In this document: positions 36,128 through 44,705 of the stretch, piece by piece
Position numbering within the stretch: the stretch's first letter is position 1
How the letters are laid out: every line of letters begins with the position of its first letter
From: CANKJK01 sp040081715
GTDB taxonomy: Bacteria > Acidobacteriota > Vicinamibacteria > Vicinamibacterales > UBA2999
NCBI GenBank assembly: GCA_040081715.1
Contig: JBEBFY010000001.1
Location: 1 to 64,000 of the forward strand
Reading direction: 5' to 3'
Length of the DNA: 64,000 bases
Program-made: the position numbers and the translations under genes
Notes under the pieces: generated by a model
Seen by the model: only the letters and a program-made list of their open reading frames with translations
What the model was told of the DNA's origin: nothing
Databases searched by the model: none

Positions 36128-36421
36128 ATGGGACGGCAGGGCCGGATCGGAACACTCGTGACGAAGACGCTCGTCATCGCCGGTGAAGGCGGCAGCGTGA
36201 CCACGCCGTCCGGCCGCAAGGGCGCGATGCTGTGCGCCTACGACAAGGCCACCGGACGTGATGCCGGCGAGGTCTACATGCCCGCGCCGCAGACGGGCTC
36301 CCCGATGACCTACGCCGTGAACGGCCGCCAGTATCTGGTCGTGGCGATCAGCGGCCAGGGCTACTCAGGAGAACTCGTCGCGTTTCGGGCGCCTCAGGCA
36401 GCATCAGGGCTGGCACAATAA
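36128..36421 (+). pseudogene. 3' fragment of a PQQ-dependent dehydrogenase gene
   Basis: The 97-residue frame reads TLVTKTLVIAGEGGS, LCAYDKATGRDAGEVYMPAPQTGSPMTY and VNGRQYLVVAISGQGYSGELVAF. This is the last propeller blade and C-terminus of membrane-type quinoprotein dehydrogenases. The preceding several hundred residues (PQQ site, other blades) are absent and the upstream 70 bp belong to other sequence. It looks like a deletion remnant; an expressed 97-residue protein would not be a dehydrogenase. Confidence 0.7.
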
Positions 36422-36451
36422 CCTCGCAATGACCGTTCGCGCAGGTGCGCC

Positions 36452-37660
36452 GTGCCACTGACTGATTGGGCCCTTGTGGCATCCCGGGGCGTCCTCGGCG
36501 CCACGTTTCTGGTTGCGGGTCTCTCCAAACTCACCGATCCGGGAACCGCGGCCCGGACCGTCGCCGGGTTCGGGGCACCCGCATTCGCGCGGCCACTGCT
36601 TCGGGGACTGCCGTATCTCGAGACCGCGGTCGCCGTGGCCCTCGCCTTCGGCGCAACGGCATGGCACGCCGCCTGGGTCGCCGCCGGGCTGCTCGTCCTC
36701 TTCATCGCCGCCATCAGCGTGAACCTTGCCAGGGGCAGGCGGCCAGACTGCAATTGCTTCGGGCAGGTGCGCCCGGCACCCATCAGCGGCCTCACGCTCG
36801 TCCGCAATGCGGGACTGCTGGCGATTGCGGCGGCGCTCATCCTCACGGGTCCGCCACCGGCATGGGCGGACGCGTGGATCTGGTGGCAGGCACTCGACGC
36901 GAACGGACGGCGGCTGGCCATCGTCGGAGGACTCGGCCTCGGCCTCGGCCTGCGATTCCTGCTGGCGGGAGGCGCCACCACCGAGCCTGACGTGGCTGAC
37001 GGGGACGAGTGGCCGTTGCTCCGGCCCAGGTCAACGGCACCGGCTGCCGTCGTCACACCGACTGATACCGCCGAGTCCGCCCGCGCCCCACGCGACGCAC
37101 CGGCGTCAGAAGCGGTGCCACGACGCAGGCTGACGGGCAACGGCCTGTTGCTGGGTGCGCACGCCCCGGCATTCACGCTGCCGGACCTCGCGGGCCGGAT
37201 GCGCACGCTCGACGAACTTCGCGCGCCCGGCCTGCCGGTCGTGCTCGTCTTCAGCAGCCCCGGGTGCGAGTCCTGTCAGTTCCTGGTGCCGAAGCTACCG
37301 CCGCTGGCCGCGGCGCATCGCGACGCGCTGGCCCTGGTGCTGGTCAGCCGCGACACCGTCGAGCGGAACCTCGCCAAGTTCAAGGACCCCGGTGAGTTGC
37401 CGGTGCTCCGCCAGCAGGAGTACGAAGTCGCCGAGGACTTTGACATCACGACCAGCCCGGCCGCGATCGTCGTGGGCGCGGACGGCAGGATCGCGAGCCC
37501 GCTCGCGATGGGCGGCCTGGCGATCCTGCAACTGATCGCGGACACCGCCACGGGACCAGCGGCGGCACCGGCCACAACACCGGCGACGGCACCTGCGTCA
37601 TCGGATTCAGCCTCGGCCTCGGAATCTTCGGCAGACACCGGCGTGTCCGGCCAGGCGTGA
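36452..37660 (+). CDS. MauE/DoxX-like membrane domain fused to a TlpA-like thioredoxin
   Basis: The N-terminal half has four or five membrane helices, starting ALVASRGVLGATFLVAGLSKLTDP, with CNCFG after helix three. This is the MauE-type redox-associated membrane fold. A linker leads to a periplasmic thioredoxin domain near residue 240 (GAHAPAFTLPDLAGR, VVLVFSSPGCESCQFLVPKL) with the CxxC motif CESC. The C-terminus is a low-complexity Ala/Thr/Ser tail. It probably passes reducing equivalents across the membrane for disulfide or cytochrome maturation. GTG 36452 is the only sensible start. Confidence 0.85.
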   Translation: MPLTDWALVASRGVLGATFLVAGLSKLTDPGTAARTVAGFGAPAFARPLLRGLPYLETAVAVALAFGATAWHAAWVAAGLLVLFIAAISVNLARGRRPDCNCFGQVRPAPISGLTLVRNAGLLAIAAALILTGPPPAWADAWIWWQALDANGRRLAIVGGLGLGLGLRFLLAGGATTEPDVADGDEWPLLRPRSTAPAAVVTPTDTAESARAPRDAPASEAVPRRRLTGNGLLLGAHAPAFTLPDLAGRMRTLDELRAPGLPVVLVFSSPGCESCQFLVPKLPPLAAAHRDALALVLVSRDTVERNLAKFKDPGELPVLRQQEYEVAEDFDITTSPAAIVVGADGRIASPLAMGGLAILQLIADTATGPAAAPATTPATAPASSDSASASESSADTGVSGQA

Positions 37661-37672
37661 AGCACGCGGCCG

Positions 37673-38104
37673 TCACTTGATCGCGAGCAGCTCCACGTCG
37701 AAGACGAGCATCCCCTGCGGGCCCCGCTTCCCCTTGTAGGCGAGTTCCGCCGGAATCCAGAGTCGCCGCTTCTCGCCAACCACCATCAGCTGCAGGCCTT
37801 CGGTCCAGCCGGCGATCACCCCATTGACGGGGAAGCTGGACGGCGCGCCGCGGGCCACGGAGCTGTCGAACATCTTGCCATCGGTGCTCCACCCCGTGTA
37901 GTGAACGGTCACCTCGCTGAATGCATTGGGACGCCGTTTGCTGGTCCCTGGCGCGAGGACCTTCCACGCCAGGCCAGACCGCGTGGTCGTCGCATCGCCT
38001 GGTGGCGCGGCGACATCCTCCGGCGGCGGGATCATCTTGAGCGTGGTCTGAGCCGCTGCCAACGCAGCCGTCAGCGCGAACACGACGATGGCAATGCTGC
38101 GCAT
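37673..38104 (-). CDS. FKBP-type peptidyl-prolyl isomerase, exported
   Basis: A signal peptide (MRSIAIVVFALTAALAAAQ) is followed by one FKBP domain: SEVTVHYTGWSTDGKMFDSSVARGAPSSFPV, VIAGWTEGLQLMVVGEKRRLWIPAELAYKG and MLVFDVELLAIK. The active-site aromatic residues (Y, F, W) are present. It probably speeds proline isomerisation of periplasmic proteins. The gene converges with the MauE-TlpA gene, 12 bp apart. Confidence 0.9.
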   Translation of the reverse strand: MRSIAIVVFALTAALAAAQTTLKMIPPPEDVAAPPGDATTTRSGLAWKVLAPGTSKRRPNAFSEVTVHYTGWSTDGKMFDSSVARGAPSSFPVNGVIAGWTEGLQLMVVGEKRRLWIPAELAYKGKRGPQGMLVFDVELLAIK

Positions 38105-38202
38105 GTCACTTCCTCCGCCAGTGATCGTAGTGCACCGGCCAGTCCGCGCTGCACGTCCGTGCCGCCTTCGGCAGTATGCTCTCGGCCTGGAGGATGCCGG
38201 GG

Positions 38203-40029
38203 ATGCAGACAGGAACCGTCCGGGTGCTACTCGCGTCGTGCGTCACCGCCCTGCTCGTCGCCGGCGTCTGCCTCCGGGTGCCCGCGACCGCACAAGGTCC
38301 CGCGGATGCCTTGACCGGCGAGGTTCGCTCCAAGGCCGAGGGGCGGATGGAGGGCGTGGTGGTCATCGCCCAGAGACAGGGCTCGACCGTGCTGACCTCG
38401 GTCGTGACCAACGAGCTGGGCCAGTACCGATTCCCCAGAAACCGGATGGCGGCCGGCCGGCACACCATCTTCGTGCGCGCCGCAGGCTACGTGCTGCCCG
38501 GCACCGGAACGGCATCGGTGGAGGTGGCGGCACAGGGATCTGCCCGGCTGAACCTGCTGCTGGACACGGCCACCGAGGACCAGTTGGCGCACCAGCTCAC
38601 GAGCGTCGACTGGTGGACGAGCATGCCCGGTACGACCGCGCAGAAGGACCTGCTCGTGCGCAAGATCGTCAACTGCGGCTTCTGCCATGAGATGGAGCGC
38701 GTGATGCGATCGCGCTACACCGCCGACCAGTGGCTGCCGGTGATCCAGCGGATGTCCACCTACGCCGCCGACAACTCCTCGGCCTGCGGCACGGGCAGCA
38801 CGCTCACCTGCGATGCAAAGACCATGGGCCGCGTGCAGTTCAGCTCGAAGCCCGCACCGATGGAAACGCTCTCCTATGGCGGGGCCGACGCGAAGGCACT
38901 GGCCCGTTACCTGGCCTCGGTCAACCTCAGCGGCGGGCGCAAGACCTGGGACTTCCCGCTCAAGGCCATGCCACGGCCCAAGGGGAAGGCCACGCGCGTC
39001 ATCGTCACCGTCTACCCCTCGCCGCGGCAACCCAGCGTGATCCACGACCTCGACGTGGACGCAAAGGGCCACGTCTGGTACGGCGACAGTGGGTGGGGCT
39101 ATCTCGGCATGCTCGACCCGGCCACGGGCATGTTTCGCGAATACCTCGCACCGAACACCTGGCCAGACCCGCAGCCAGGACTGAAGCGCCTTGTCGGCGT
39201 GCAGGATGTCACCGTCGACCCGGCGGGCCACGTCTGGGCCGTCGTGGGATTTCTGGGACGCAGCATGGCCACCTTCAATCCCGGAACCGGGAAGTGGACC
39301 CAGTTCCCCATGCCGGCGCCGGTGTGGGCGTTCCTGCCGCCGTTCCACAAGGGCCAACAAGAGACGATCTGGACGACGGGCCAGATGGCGCAACCCGACG
39401 GCTCCGCACCGCTGACGGCCTATCGGCTGAACGCCACCACGGGCAAGGTGGACGCCGCGCATCGTGTCATGGTGGACAAGACCGGCAAGGACGTCTCCGG
39501 GCCGCGCCCGTTCGGCCCGTTCGGCATCGCGACCGTGCGCCCGTTCTGCTACCAGGTTGACCGCGACCCGGCGGACAACTTCTACTGCGCGGATTTCTAC
39601 GGCTCCAACATCATTCGCGTCGACGCCAGGACCGGGGCCACCGCGGTGTTTCCCACGCCGACGCCCAACGCCGCGCCGCGTCGGGGACGCACCGACAACG
39701 ACGGCCGCTTCTGGTTTGGCGAGTTCTGGGGCGACAAGCTCGGCCTGTTCGACCCGGCCACGCAATCCATCCGCGAGTTCCCTTACTCGACAAAGTACAT
39801 GTCGGCCTACGCGGCGGCGTCCGACCGTCATGGCGAAGGATGGGGGTCGAGCACGGGCTCGGACCGCGTGGTGCGCGTGAACCCGAAGACCGGCGAGACC
39901 ACGGAATACCTGATGCCGGTCTACTACGACGCACGGAAGGTGGCGGTGGACGACTCCGCCGCGTCGACCACGGTGTGGCTCCCGAACAAGAACCTGGCCC
40001 AGCTCATCAGGATCGAACCGCTGGATTGA
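38203..40029 (+). CDS. Exported Vgb-like propeller with carboxypeptidase-regulatory domain and CxxCH motif
   Basis: A signal peptide (LLASCVTALLVAGVCL) precedes a carboxypeptidase-regulatory-like domain (LTGEVRSKAEGRMEGVVVIA, TNELGQYRFPRNRMAAGRHTIFV). CGFCH near residue 160 is a possible c-heme site. The C-terminal half is a virginiamycin-B-lyase-like propeller: HDLDVDAKGHVWYGDSGWGYLGMLDP, VTVDPAGHVWAV and GRFWFGEFWGDKLGLFDP. ATG 38203 has GGAGG nine bases upstream. Lyase activity on streptogramins is not implied; these proteins are common in soil bacteria with unknown substrates. It is coupled to the next gene through TTGA. Confidence 0.8.
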   Translation: MQTGTVRVLLASCVTALLVAGVCLRVPATAQGPADALTGEVRSKAEGRMEGVVVIAQRQGSTVLTSVVTNELGQYRFPRNRMAAGRHTIFVRAAGYVLPGTGTASVEVAAQGSARLNLLLDTATEDQLAHQLTSVDWWTSMPGTTAQKDLLVRKIVNCGFCHEMERVMRSRYTADQWLPVIQRMSTYAADNSSACGTGSTLTCDAKTMGRVQFSSKPAPMETLSYGGADAKALARYLASVNLSGGRKTWDFPLKAMPRPKGKATRVIVTVYPSPRQPSVIHDLDVDAKGHVWYGDSGWGYLGMLDPATGMFREYLAPNTWPDPQPGLKRLVGVQDVTVDPAGHVWAVVGFLGRSMATFNPGTGKWTQFPMPAPVWAFLPPFHKGQQETIWTTGQMAQPDGSAPLTAYRLNATTGKVDAAHRVMVDKTGKDVSGPRPFGPFGIATVRPFCYQVDRDPADNFYCADFYGSNIIRVDARTGATAVFPTPTPNAAPRRGRTDNDGRFWFGEFWGDKLGLFDPATQSIREFPYSTKYMSAYAAASDRHGEGWGSSTGSDRVVRVNPKTGETTEYLMPVYYDARKVAVDDSAASTTVWLPNKNLAQLIRIEPLD

Positions 40030-42311
40030 TCGGGCTCTTCCGCACGCGCCTCGCCCGGCCCCTGATGGCCTCTCTCCTGCTCCTGGCTACGTCGGCCGTG
40101 CACGCTCAATCACCCCCCTCGGCCCTTTCCCCGGGTCCGTCTGCCCCGGTCGCCCCAGCCACAGTGGCTCGGGATGCCGAGGGCCGAGCCACCGTCCGGG
40201 CGGTGCGCGTGGCGACCCCTATCAAGGTAGATGGTCGGCTGGACGAGGCCGTGTACGAGCAGGTGCAGGCCATCTCCGGCTTCATTCAGACTGAACCCAC
40301 CGCCGGTGCCCCGTCGACGGAGAAGACGGACGCGTGGGTCCTGTTCGACGACAAAGCGATCTACATCAGCTTCCGCTGCTGGGAAACCCGCGTCGGCCAC
40401 CGCGTGGCCAACGAGATGCGACGCGACAGCACGACCATCATCGACAACGACATGGTGGCCTTCATTCTCGACACGTTCCGGGACCAGACCAGCGCCGCCT
40501 TCTTCGGCGTGAACTCGCTGGGCGGCCGCATGGATGGCCAGTTCTCCGGCACGCAGTACAACGGCGACTGGAACCCGCTCTGGGACGCGCGCGCGGGCGC
40601 CTTCGAAGGCGGGTGGACCGCCGAGATCGTGATGCCGTTCAGTTCACTCCGGTATCCGCAGGGGCGCGAGCAGGAGTGGGGCATCAACCTGCAGCGCACG
40701 ATCCGCACCAAGAACGAACTGTCGTTCCTGACGCGCCTGGGCAACGCCAGAGGCCCGTCCGCGATCGGCCAGATGAACCAGGCCGGCCGGATGGTGGGAC
40801 TGCAGGTGCCCGAAGCCGCGCAGAACATCGACGTCAAGCCGTACGCGTCGTCGAGCCTGACCACCGACCGCGTGGCCGTGCCGCCCCTGTCCAACAGCAG
40901 CGTCACCAACGTCGGCCTCGACGTGAAGTACGGCGTGACGCAGAACCTGGCCGCCGACCTGACCATCAACACGGACTTCGCGCAGGTGGAAGCCGACGAG
41001 CAGCAGGTCAACCTTACGCGCTTCAGCCTGTTCTTCCCGGAGAAGCGGGACTTCTTTCTGGAGAACCAGGGCATCTTCAACTTCGGGATTGGCGGCACGG
41101 CCGCCGGCTTCGCGATCTCGCCGAGCACCGACTTTCCCGTCCTCTTCTACAGCCGGCGCATCGGACTCCAGCAGGGCCGCCAGGTGCCACTGCGGGTGGG
41201 CGGCCGCCTCACAGGACGGGTCGGCACGTTCACCGTGGGCGCCATCACGATGCGAACGGGCGAGAGTGACGCGCTGGGCACGCCGGGGACCGCGTTCTCG
41301 GTCCTGCGGTTGAAGCGCGACGTGCTTCGACGCAGCGCGATCGGCGTCATCCTGACGAGCCGCTCGCGGCAGGAGGCGAACGTGGGCCGCAACGACGTCG
41401 CAGGATTCGACGGCGTCTTCAACTTCTATACGAACCTCTCCATCAACACGCTGTGGGCACGCAGCATGTCCACCGACGCGGCCGGCACGGACCACAGCTA
41501 CCGGGCGCAACTGGACTACTCAGGGGATCGCTACTCGGTGCAGGCGGAGCACCTCACGGTCGGCGCGCACTTCCGCCCCGACATGGGCTTCCTGCGCCGC
41601 CCGGACATCCGGAAGAACTACGGGAGCGTCAAGTTCAGCCCGCGCCCGAAGACGCGGAACCGTGTGCGGAAGTACTACGCCCAGGGTGCCTTCAACCACA
41701 TCGAGAACACCAGCGGCCGGCTGGAGTTCCGGGAAGCCTCCACGGAAGCGGGCATCGAGTTCCAGAACAGCGACAAGCTCTCGGTCGGCGCCACCACCAC
41801 CTACGAATATATTCCTCGCCCGTTCGTCATCGCCACGGGCATCGCCGTGCCGATCGGTGGGTACACGTACGACAACGTCCGCTTCAGCTACCTCCTGGCG
41901 CGACAACGGAAGGTGGCCGGATCCCTCTCGGTGGAGTTCGGCTCGCTCTACGGCGGTGATCGCACGGGGGTGAGTTACAGTCGCGGCCGGGTGGCGCTTT
42001 CCACCCGCTTCTCGGTGGAGCCCTCGATCAACATCAACCGCGTGGCGCTCGCGCAGGGCACCTTCACGAATACCCTCATCGGATCGCGCCTCACCGAGAC
42101 GGTCACGCCGCGCCTCTTCATCAGCGCGCTGATTCAGTACAACTCGGGCACCACGAGCCTGGCCAACAACATCCGCCTGCGGTGGGAGTACCAACCGGGC
42201 AGCGAGATCTTCGTCGTCTACAACGACGGGCGCGACACGCGCGTCACGGGCTTCCCGGACATACTCAACCGGTCGATCATCGTCAAGGCCACCAAGCTGT
42301 TCCGCTTCTAG
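40026..42311 (+). CDS. DUF5916 outer-membrane protein with N-terminal carbohydrate-binding-like domain
   Basis: After a signal peptide a CBM9/DOMON-like domain reads TPIKVDGRLDEAVYEQVQAISGFIQTEP and EIVMPFSSLRYP. DUF5916 follows, with DFAQVEADEQQVNLTRFSLFFPEKRDFFLENQGIFNF and many barrel-like strands, ending TKLFRF with terminal Phe. I chose TTG 40026 because it overlaps the upstream stop as TTGA and supplies the positive n-region (FRTRLARP) of the signal peptide. ATG 40065 would leave only a short uncharged leader. Function unknown; probably an outer-membrane transporter or receptor. Confidence 0.82.
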   Translation: MIGLFRTRLARPLMASLLLLATSAVHAQSPPSALSPGPSAPVAPATVARDAEGRATVRAVRVATPIKVDGRLDEAVYEQVQAISGFIQTEPTAGAPSTEKTDAWVLFDDKAIYISFRCWETRVGHRVANEMRRDSTTIIDNDMVAFILDTFRDQTSAAFFGVNSLGGRMDGQFSGTQYNGDWNPLWDARAGAFEGGWTAEIVMPFSSLRYPQGREQEWGINLQRTIRTKNELSFLTRLGNARGPSAIGQMNQAGRMVGLQVPEAAQNIDVKPYASSSLTTDRVAVPPLSNSSVTNVGLDVKYGVTQNLAADLTINTDFAQVEADEQQVNLTRFSLFFPEKRDFFLENQGIFNFGIGGTAAGFAISPSTDFPVLFYSRRIGLQQGRQVPLRVGGRLTGRVGTFTVGAITMRTGESDALGTPGTAFSVLRLKRDVLRRSAIGVILTSRSRQEANVGRNDVAGFDGVFNFYTNLSINTLWARSMSTDAAGTDHSYRAQLDYSGDRYSVQAEHLTVGAHFRPDMGFLRRPDIRKNYGSVKFSPRPKTRNRVRKYYAQGAFNHIENTSGRLEFREASTEAGIEFQNSDKLSVGATTTYEYIPRPFVIATGIAVPIGGYTYDNVRFSYLLARQRKVAGSLSVEFGSLYGGDRTGVSYSRGRVALSTRFSVEPSININRVALAQGTFTNTLIGSRLTETVTPRLFISALIQYNSGTTSLANNIRLRWEYQPGSEIFVVYNDGRDTRVTGFPDILNRSIIVKATKLFRF

Positions 42312-42342
42312 CCACGCGCCTCCGCTGTGCCATCATCGGCCG

Positions 42343-43593
42343 ATGAAAGCGCATACGCGGCTGCTGCTCGCGCTCCTCCTGGGCGCCGCGCTGGGCGTCC
42401 TCCTGCACCCGCTGGCCGGCGATCCGACGCTCTCCACCCTCAGCGTCCACGTGCTCCGGCCGATCGGGCAGATCTTCCTGCGGTCGATCTTCATGGTGGT
42501 CGTTCCGCTCGTGGTCTCGGCGCTCATCGCCGGCGTCTACGAACTGGGACAGGGGCATGACCTGCCTGGCGTGGCCGGCCGGACGCTGCTCTACACCGTG
42601 CTCCTGAGCACGGCCTCGGTGGCCATCGGGTTGGTCCTGGTCAATCTGCTCCAGCCTGGCGTGGGCATCGATCTGGGCGCGGCCGCCGGCACGGCCGCCA
42701 CGAACACGCTGCAGGCCAACGCCGCAGCGGCGCAGTCCTTCAGCGACGTCCTGATCGAGCTGGTGCCGCGCAACCCGCTCGACTCGGCCGTGCGGGCATT
42801 GGATGGCGGCATGCTGCCGCTCATGGTCTTCTCTGTGATTTTCGGCGTGGCCATCACGCGGATGTCCGGGGGGACGGAGGAACGGGCGCTCATCATCCGT
42901 CTGCTGGATCAGGTGTTCGGCGCCAGCATGATGGTGGTCGGCTTCGCCATGAAGCTGGCGCCCATCGCCGTGTTCGCCATCGTCTTCAACACGGCCTTCA
43001 CCCAGGGCGCCGACGTGTTCCGGTCCCTGCTGTTCTACGTGGCCACGGTCACCGGAGGGCTGCTGATCCAGCAGTTCGTCACCTACAGCCTCGTGCTGAA
43101 GGCCGCGGGGCACTCGCCGCTCAGGTTCTTCAGCACCTGCCGCGAGGTGTACCTCTACGCGTTCTCCACGGCGTCGTCCAATGCCACACTCCCGCTCTCG
43201 CTGCGCGTGGCCGAGCACGGCCTTGGGATTCCGTCGCGCATCGCCCGATTCGTGCTGACGGTCGGCTCCACGGCCAACCAGAACGGCACCGCCCTTTTCG
43301 AGGGCGTGACGGTACTGTTCCTGGCCCAGGCATACGGGCTCGAGCTCTCGCTCATGGCACAACTGCGGGTGATGGTGATGTCCGTGGTGGCAGGCATCGG
43401 CACAGCCGGGGTGCCCGGCGGGTCGCTCCCCATGGTGATCGTGGTCGCGCAGTCGGTGGGTGTGCCGGCCGAGGGCATCGCCCTGATCCTTGGCGTGGAC
43501 CGGTTCCTGGACATGTGCCGCTCCGCGGTGAACGTCAGCGGAGACCTCGTGATTGCGGCCCTGGTCAGCGGCCGGCCAGGGCAGGCGGCGTGA
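42343..43593 (+). CDS. Dicarboxylate/amino acid:cation symporter (DAACS family)
   Basis: The product has the GltPh-type fold with eight membrane helices and two reentrant hairpins. The family signatures are the serine-rich HP1 motif AFSTASSNATLPLS and the NQNGTALFEGV segment in TM7 (N-x-x-G-T). HP2 reads GIGTAGVPGGSLPM, and TM8 has VDRFLDMCRSAVNVSGD. It probably takes up dicarboxylates or acidic amino acids with Na+ or H+. The 416-residue length is normal. It follows DUF5916 by 31 bp. Confidence 0.93.
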   Translation: MKAHTRLLLALLLGAALGVLLHPLAGDPTLSTLSVHVLRPIGQIFLRSIFMVVVPLVVSALIAGVYELGQGHDLPGVAGRTLLYTVLLSTASVAIGLVLVNLLQPGVGIDLGAAAGTAATNTLQANAAAAQSFSDVLIELVPRNPLDSAVRALDGGMLPLMVFSVIFGVAITRMSGGTEERALIIRLLDQVFGASMMVVGFAMKLAPIAVFAIVFNTAFTQGADVFRSLLFYVATVTGGLLIQQFVTYSLVLKAAGHSPLRFFSTCREVYLYAFSTASSNATLPLSLRVAEHGLGIPSRIARFVLTVGSTANQNGTALFEGVTVLFLAQAYGLELSLMAQLRVMVMSVVAGIGTAGVPGGSLPMVIVVAQSVGVPAEGIALILGVDRFLDMCRSAVNVSGDLVIAALVSGRPGQAA

Positions 43594-43658
43594 CCGGGAC
43601 AAGCGGCGTGACCGTGTTACACTCGGTGCTCCTCTGTCTCGGGGTAATCCTCCCACGT

Positions 43659-43745
43659 GCGGAAGTGGCGGAATTGGCAGACGCGCTAGCCTCAGGAGCT
43701 AGTTCCCGCAAGGGAATGAAGGTTCGAGTCCTTTCTTCCGCACCA
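43659..43745 (+). tRNA. tRNA-Leu, anticodon CAG
   Basis: Acceptor GCGGAAG pairs with CTTCCGC (43735-43741), followed by discriminator A and an encoded CCA. The anticodon stem CTAGC/GCTAG encloses loop CTCAGGA with CAG at 43693-43695. The long variable arm (TTCCC-GCAA-GGGAA) marks a class II tRNA, and GGTTCGAGTCC is the T arm. It reads CUG, the dominant leucine codon in such GC-rich DNA. A TACACT box lies 36 bp upstream at 43618. Confidence 0.96.
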
Positions 43746-43828
43746 ACGTTTCTACCCTAGCGCCAGCGCACCTCTGGGGCCAGTACGGCCCCGGCGATGA
43801 GGTCGGCCAGGGCCGCCCCCTTCCGCGT

Positions 43829-43834
43829 TATAAT
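43829..43834 (+). promoter_or_regulatory. Perfect -10 box upstream of the RRM gene
   Basis: TATAAT lies 162 bp before the RRM start codon, without a good -35 at 17 bp. If used, it gives a leader of about 155 nt. Long leaders are typical of cold-inducible RNA-binding protein genes, so post-transcriptional control is possible. The interval 43746-43995 holds no other gene. Confidence 0.4.
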
Positions 43835-43995
43835 CAGAGGCGACCGGAAGCAGGCCAGCCGCCTTCACCCGCACAGTATCGATTCGAGAGTTGGTCCTTT
43901 CGCATCCCTATCGCGCTCGTGAAGCCGGAGCATCCCGCTCAGGCGAGCCGTTTCCCCAGTGGCATCCGCAGGATGCGAAAGAGAGCCAGTACCCC

Positions 43996-44352
43996 ATGGG
44001 CAGCAAACTGTACGTCGGCAACATCCCCTACGACATGGACGAGGCCGCCCTCGAAGCCCTGTTCGCGGAAGCCGGCGCAGTGGACTCCGTCACCGTCGTC
44101 CGAGATCGCGACACCGGCCGGGCACGTGGCTTCGCCTTCGTCCAGATGGTGAACGATGCCGACGCGCAGAAGGCCATCACGCAGCTGCACGAGAAGGCGT
44201 TCGGTGGCCGCACGCTGACCGTGAACGAGGCGCGCCCGATGCAGCCGCGCAGCGGTGGTGGGGGGGGTGGATTCGGCCGTGGCGGTGGTGGTGGCGGCAA
44301 TGACCGTGGCGGCGGCGGTGGCTCACGCTACCGGTCGGAACCCCGCTGGTAG
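43996..44352 (+). CDS. Glycine-rich RNA-binding protein with one RRM
   Basis: The protein has a single RNA-recognition motif with RNP2 LYVGNI (residues 4-9) and RNP1 RGFAFVQM (near residue 44). A C-terminal tail of Gly/Arg repeats follows (GGGGGGFGRGGGGGG, NDRGGGGG). This is the architecture of bacterial and cyanobacterial Rbp proteins, which bind U-rich RNA and often respond to cold. ATG 43996 is chosen over 43891 because RNP2 must lie near the N-terminus. The RGG-type tail may promote RNA-protein condensation. Confidence 0.92.
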   Translation: MGSKLYVGNIPYDMDEAALEALFAEAGAVDSVTVVRDRDTGRARGFAFVQMVNDADAQKAITQLHEKAFGGRTLTVNEARPMQPRSGGGGGGFGRGGGGGGNDRGGGGGSRYRSEPRW

Positions 44353-44396
44353 CCCCGGCGGACGTCGTTCAGTCGAACATACCGAGGAGGAGTCGC

Positions 44397-44621
44397 GTGG
44401 GAAGCTATTCGGCGGGTGACCGGGTGGTACAGGCGTCGTACGGCACAGGCACGATCACAGCCTCGAACGAACGGCACACCATCATCGACTTCGACGAGCA
44501 CGGGATCCGGACGTTCTCCACGATGATCGTGCGCCTCGAGCGGACGAGCGTGCCGGCGCCCGGGCGCCCGGCCAAGCGCAAGTCCGTGCGCAAGCCGAAG
44601 GTGGCCCCCGCCGCCGGATAG
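44397..44621 (+). CDS. Small SH3/KOW-like domain protein with basic tail
   Basis: The 74-residue product reads SAGDRVVQASYGTGTITASNERHTIIDFDEHGIRTFSTMIVRLE. This G-D-x-V-x-H/Q-x-x-x-G-x-G pattern is also found in DUF3553, CarD-like RID and helicase C-terminal Tudor-like domains. A strongly basic tail (AKRKSVRKPKV) may bind nucleic acid. GTG 44397 has GAGGAGG upstream. It follows the RRM gene by 44 bp, so the two may be cotranscribed as RNA-associated proteins. Function unknown. Confidence 0.7.
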   Translation: MGSYSAGDRVVQASYGTGTITASNERHTIIDFDEHGIRTFSTMIVRLERTSVPAPGRPAKRKSVRKPKVAPAAG

Positions 44622-44654
44622 GGCCAGGAGCGGCCTTCCCGGCCGCCAGACTTG

Positions 44655-44694
44655 AGCGATCCGCCGCCACCGACTCGGTGGGCGGCGGATCGCT
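44655..44694. terminator. Strong inverted repeat between convergent genes
   Basis: AGCGATCCGCCGCC (44655-44668) pairs perfectly with GGCGGCGGATCGCT (44681-44694), leaving a short loop. It lies between the stop of the small SH3-like gene (44621) and the convergent gene ending at 44706. There is no T-run, so it is probably a bidirectional terminator acting by stem strength or with Rho. Confidence 0.6.
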
Positions 44695-44705
44695 GCCAGC
44701 CGCTT

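Noticed and set aside
39840..40025. Upstream extension of the DUF5916 frame
   Set aside because: It lies wholly inside the Vgb-like gene in another frame and would put about 60 polar residues before the signal peptide.
43515..43760. Open frame of 81 codons encoding AEVAELADALASGASSRKGMKVRVLSSAP
   Set aside because: The peptide is the translated tRNA-Leu gene, a well-known false protein; the frame also overlaps the symporter end.
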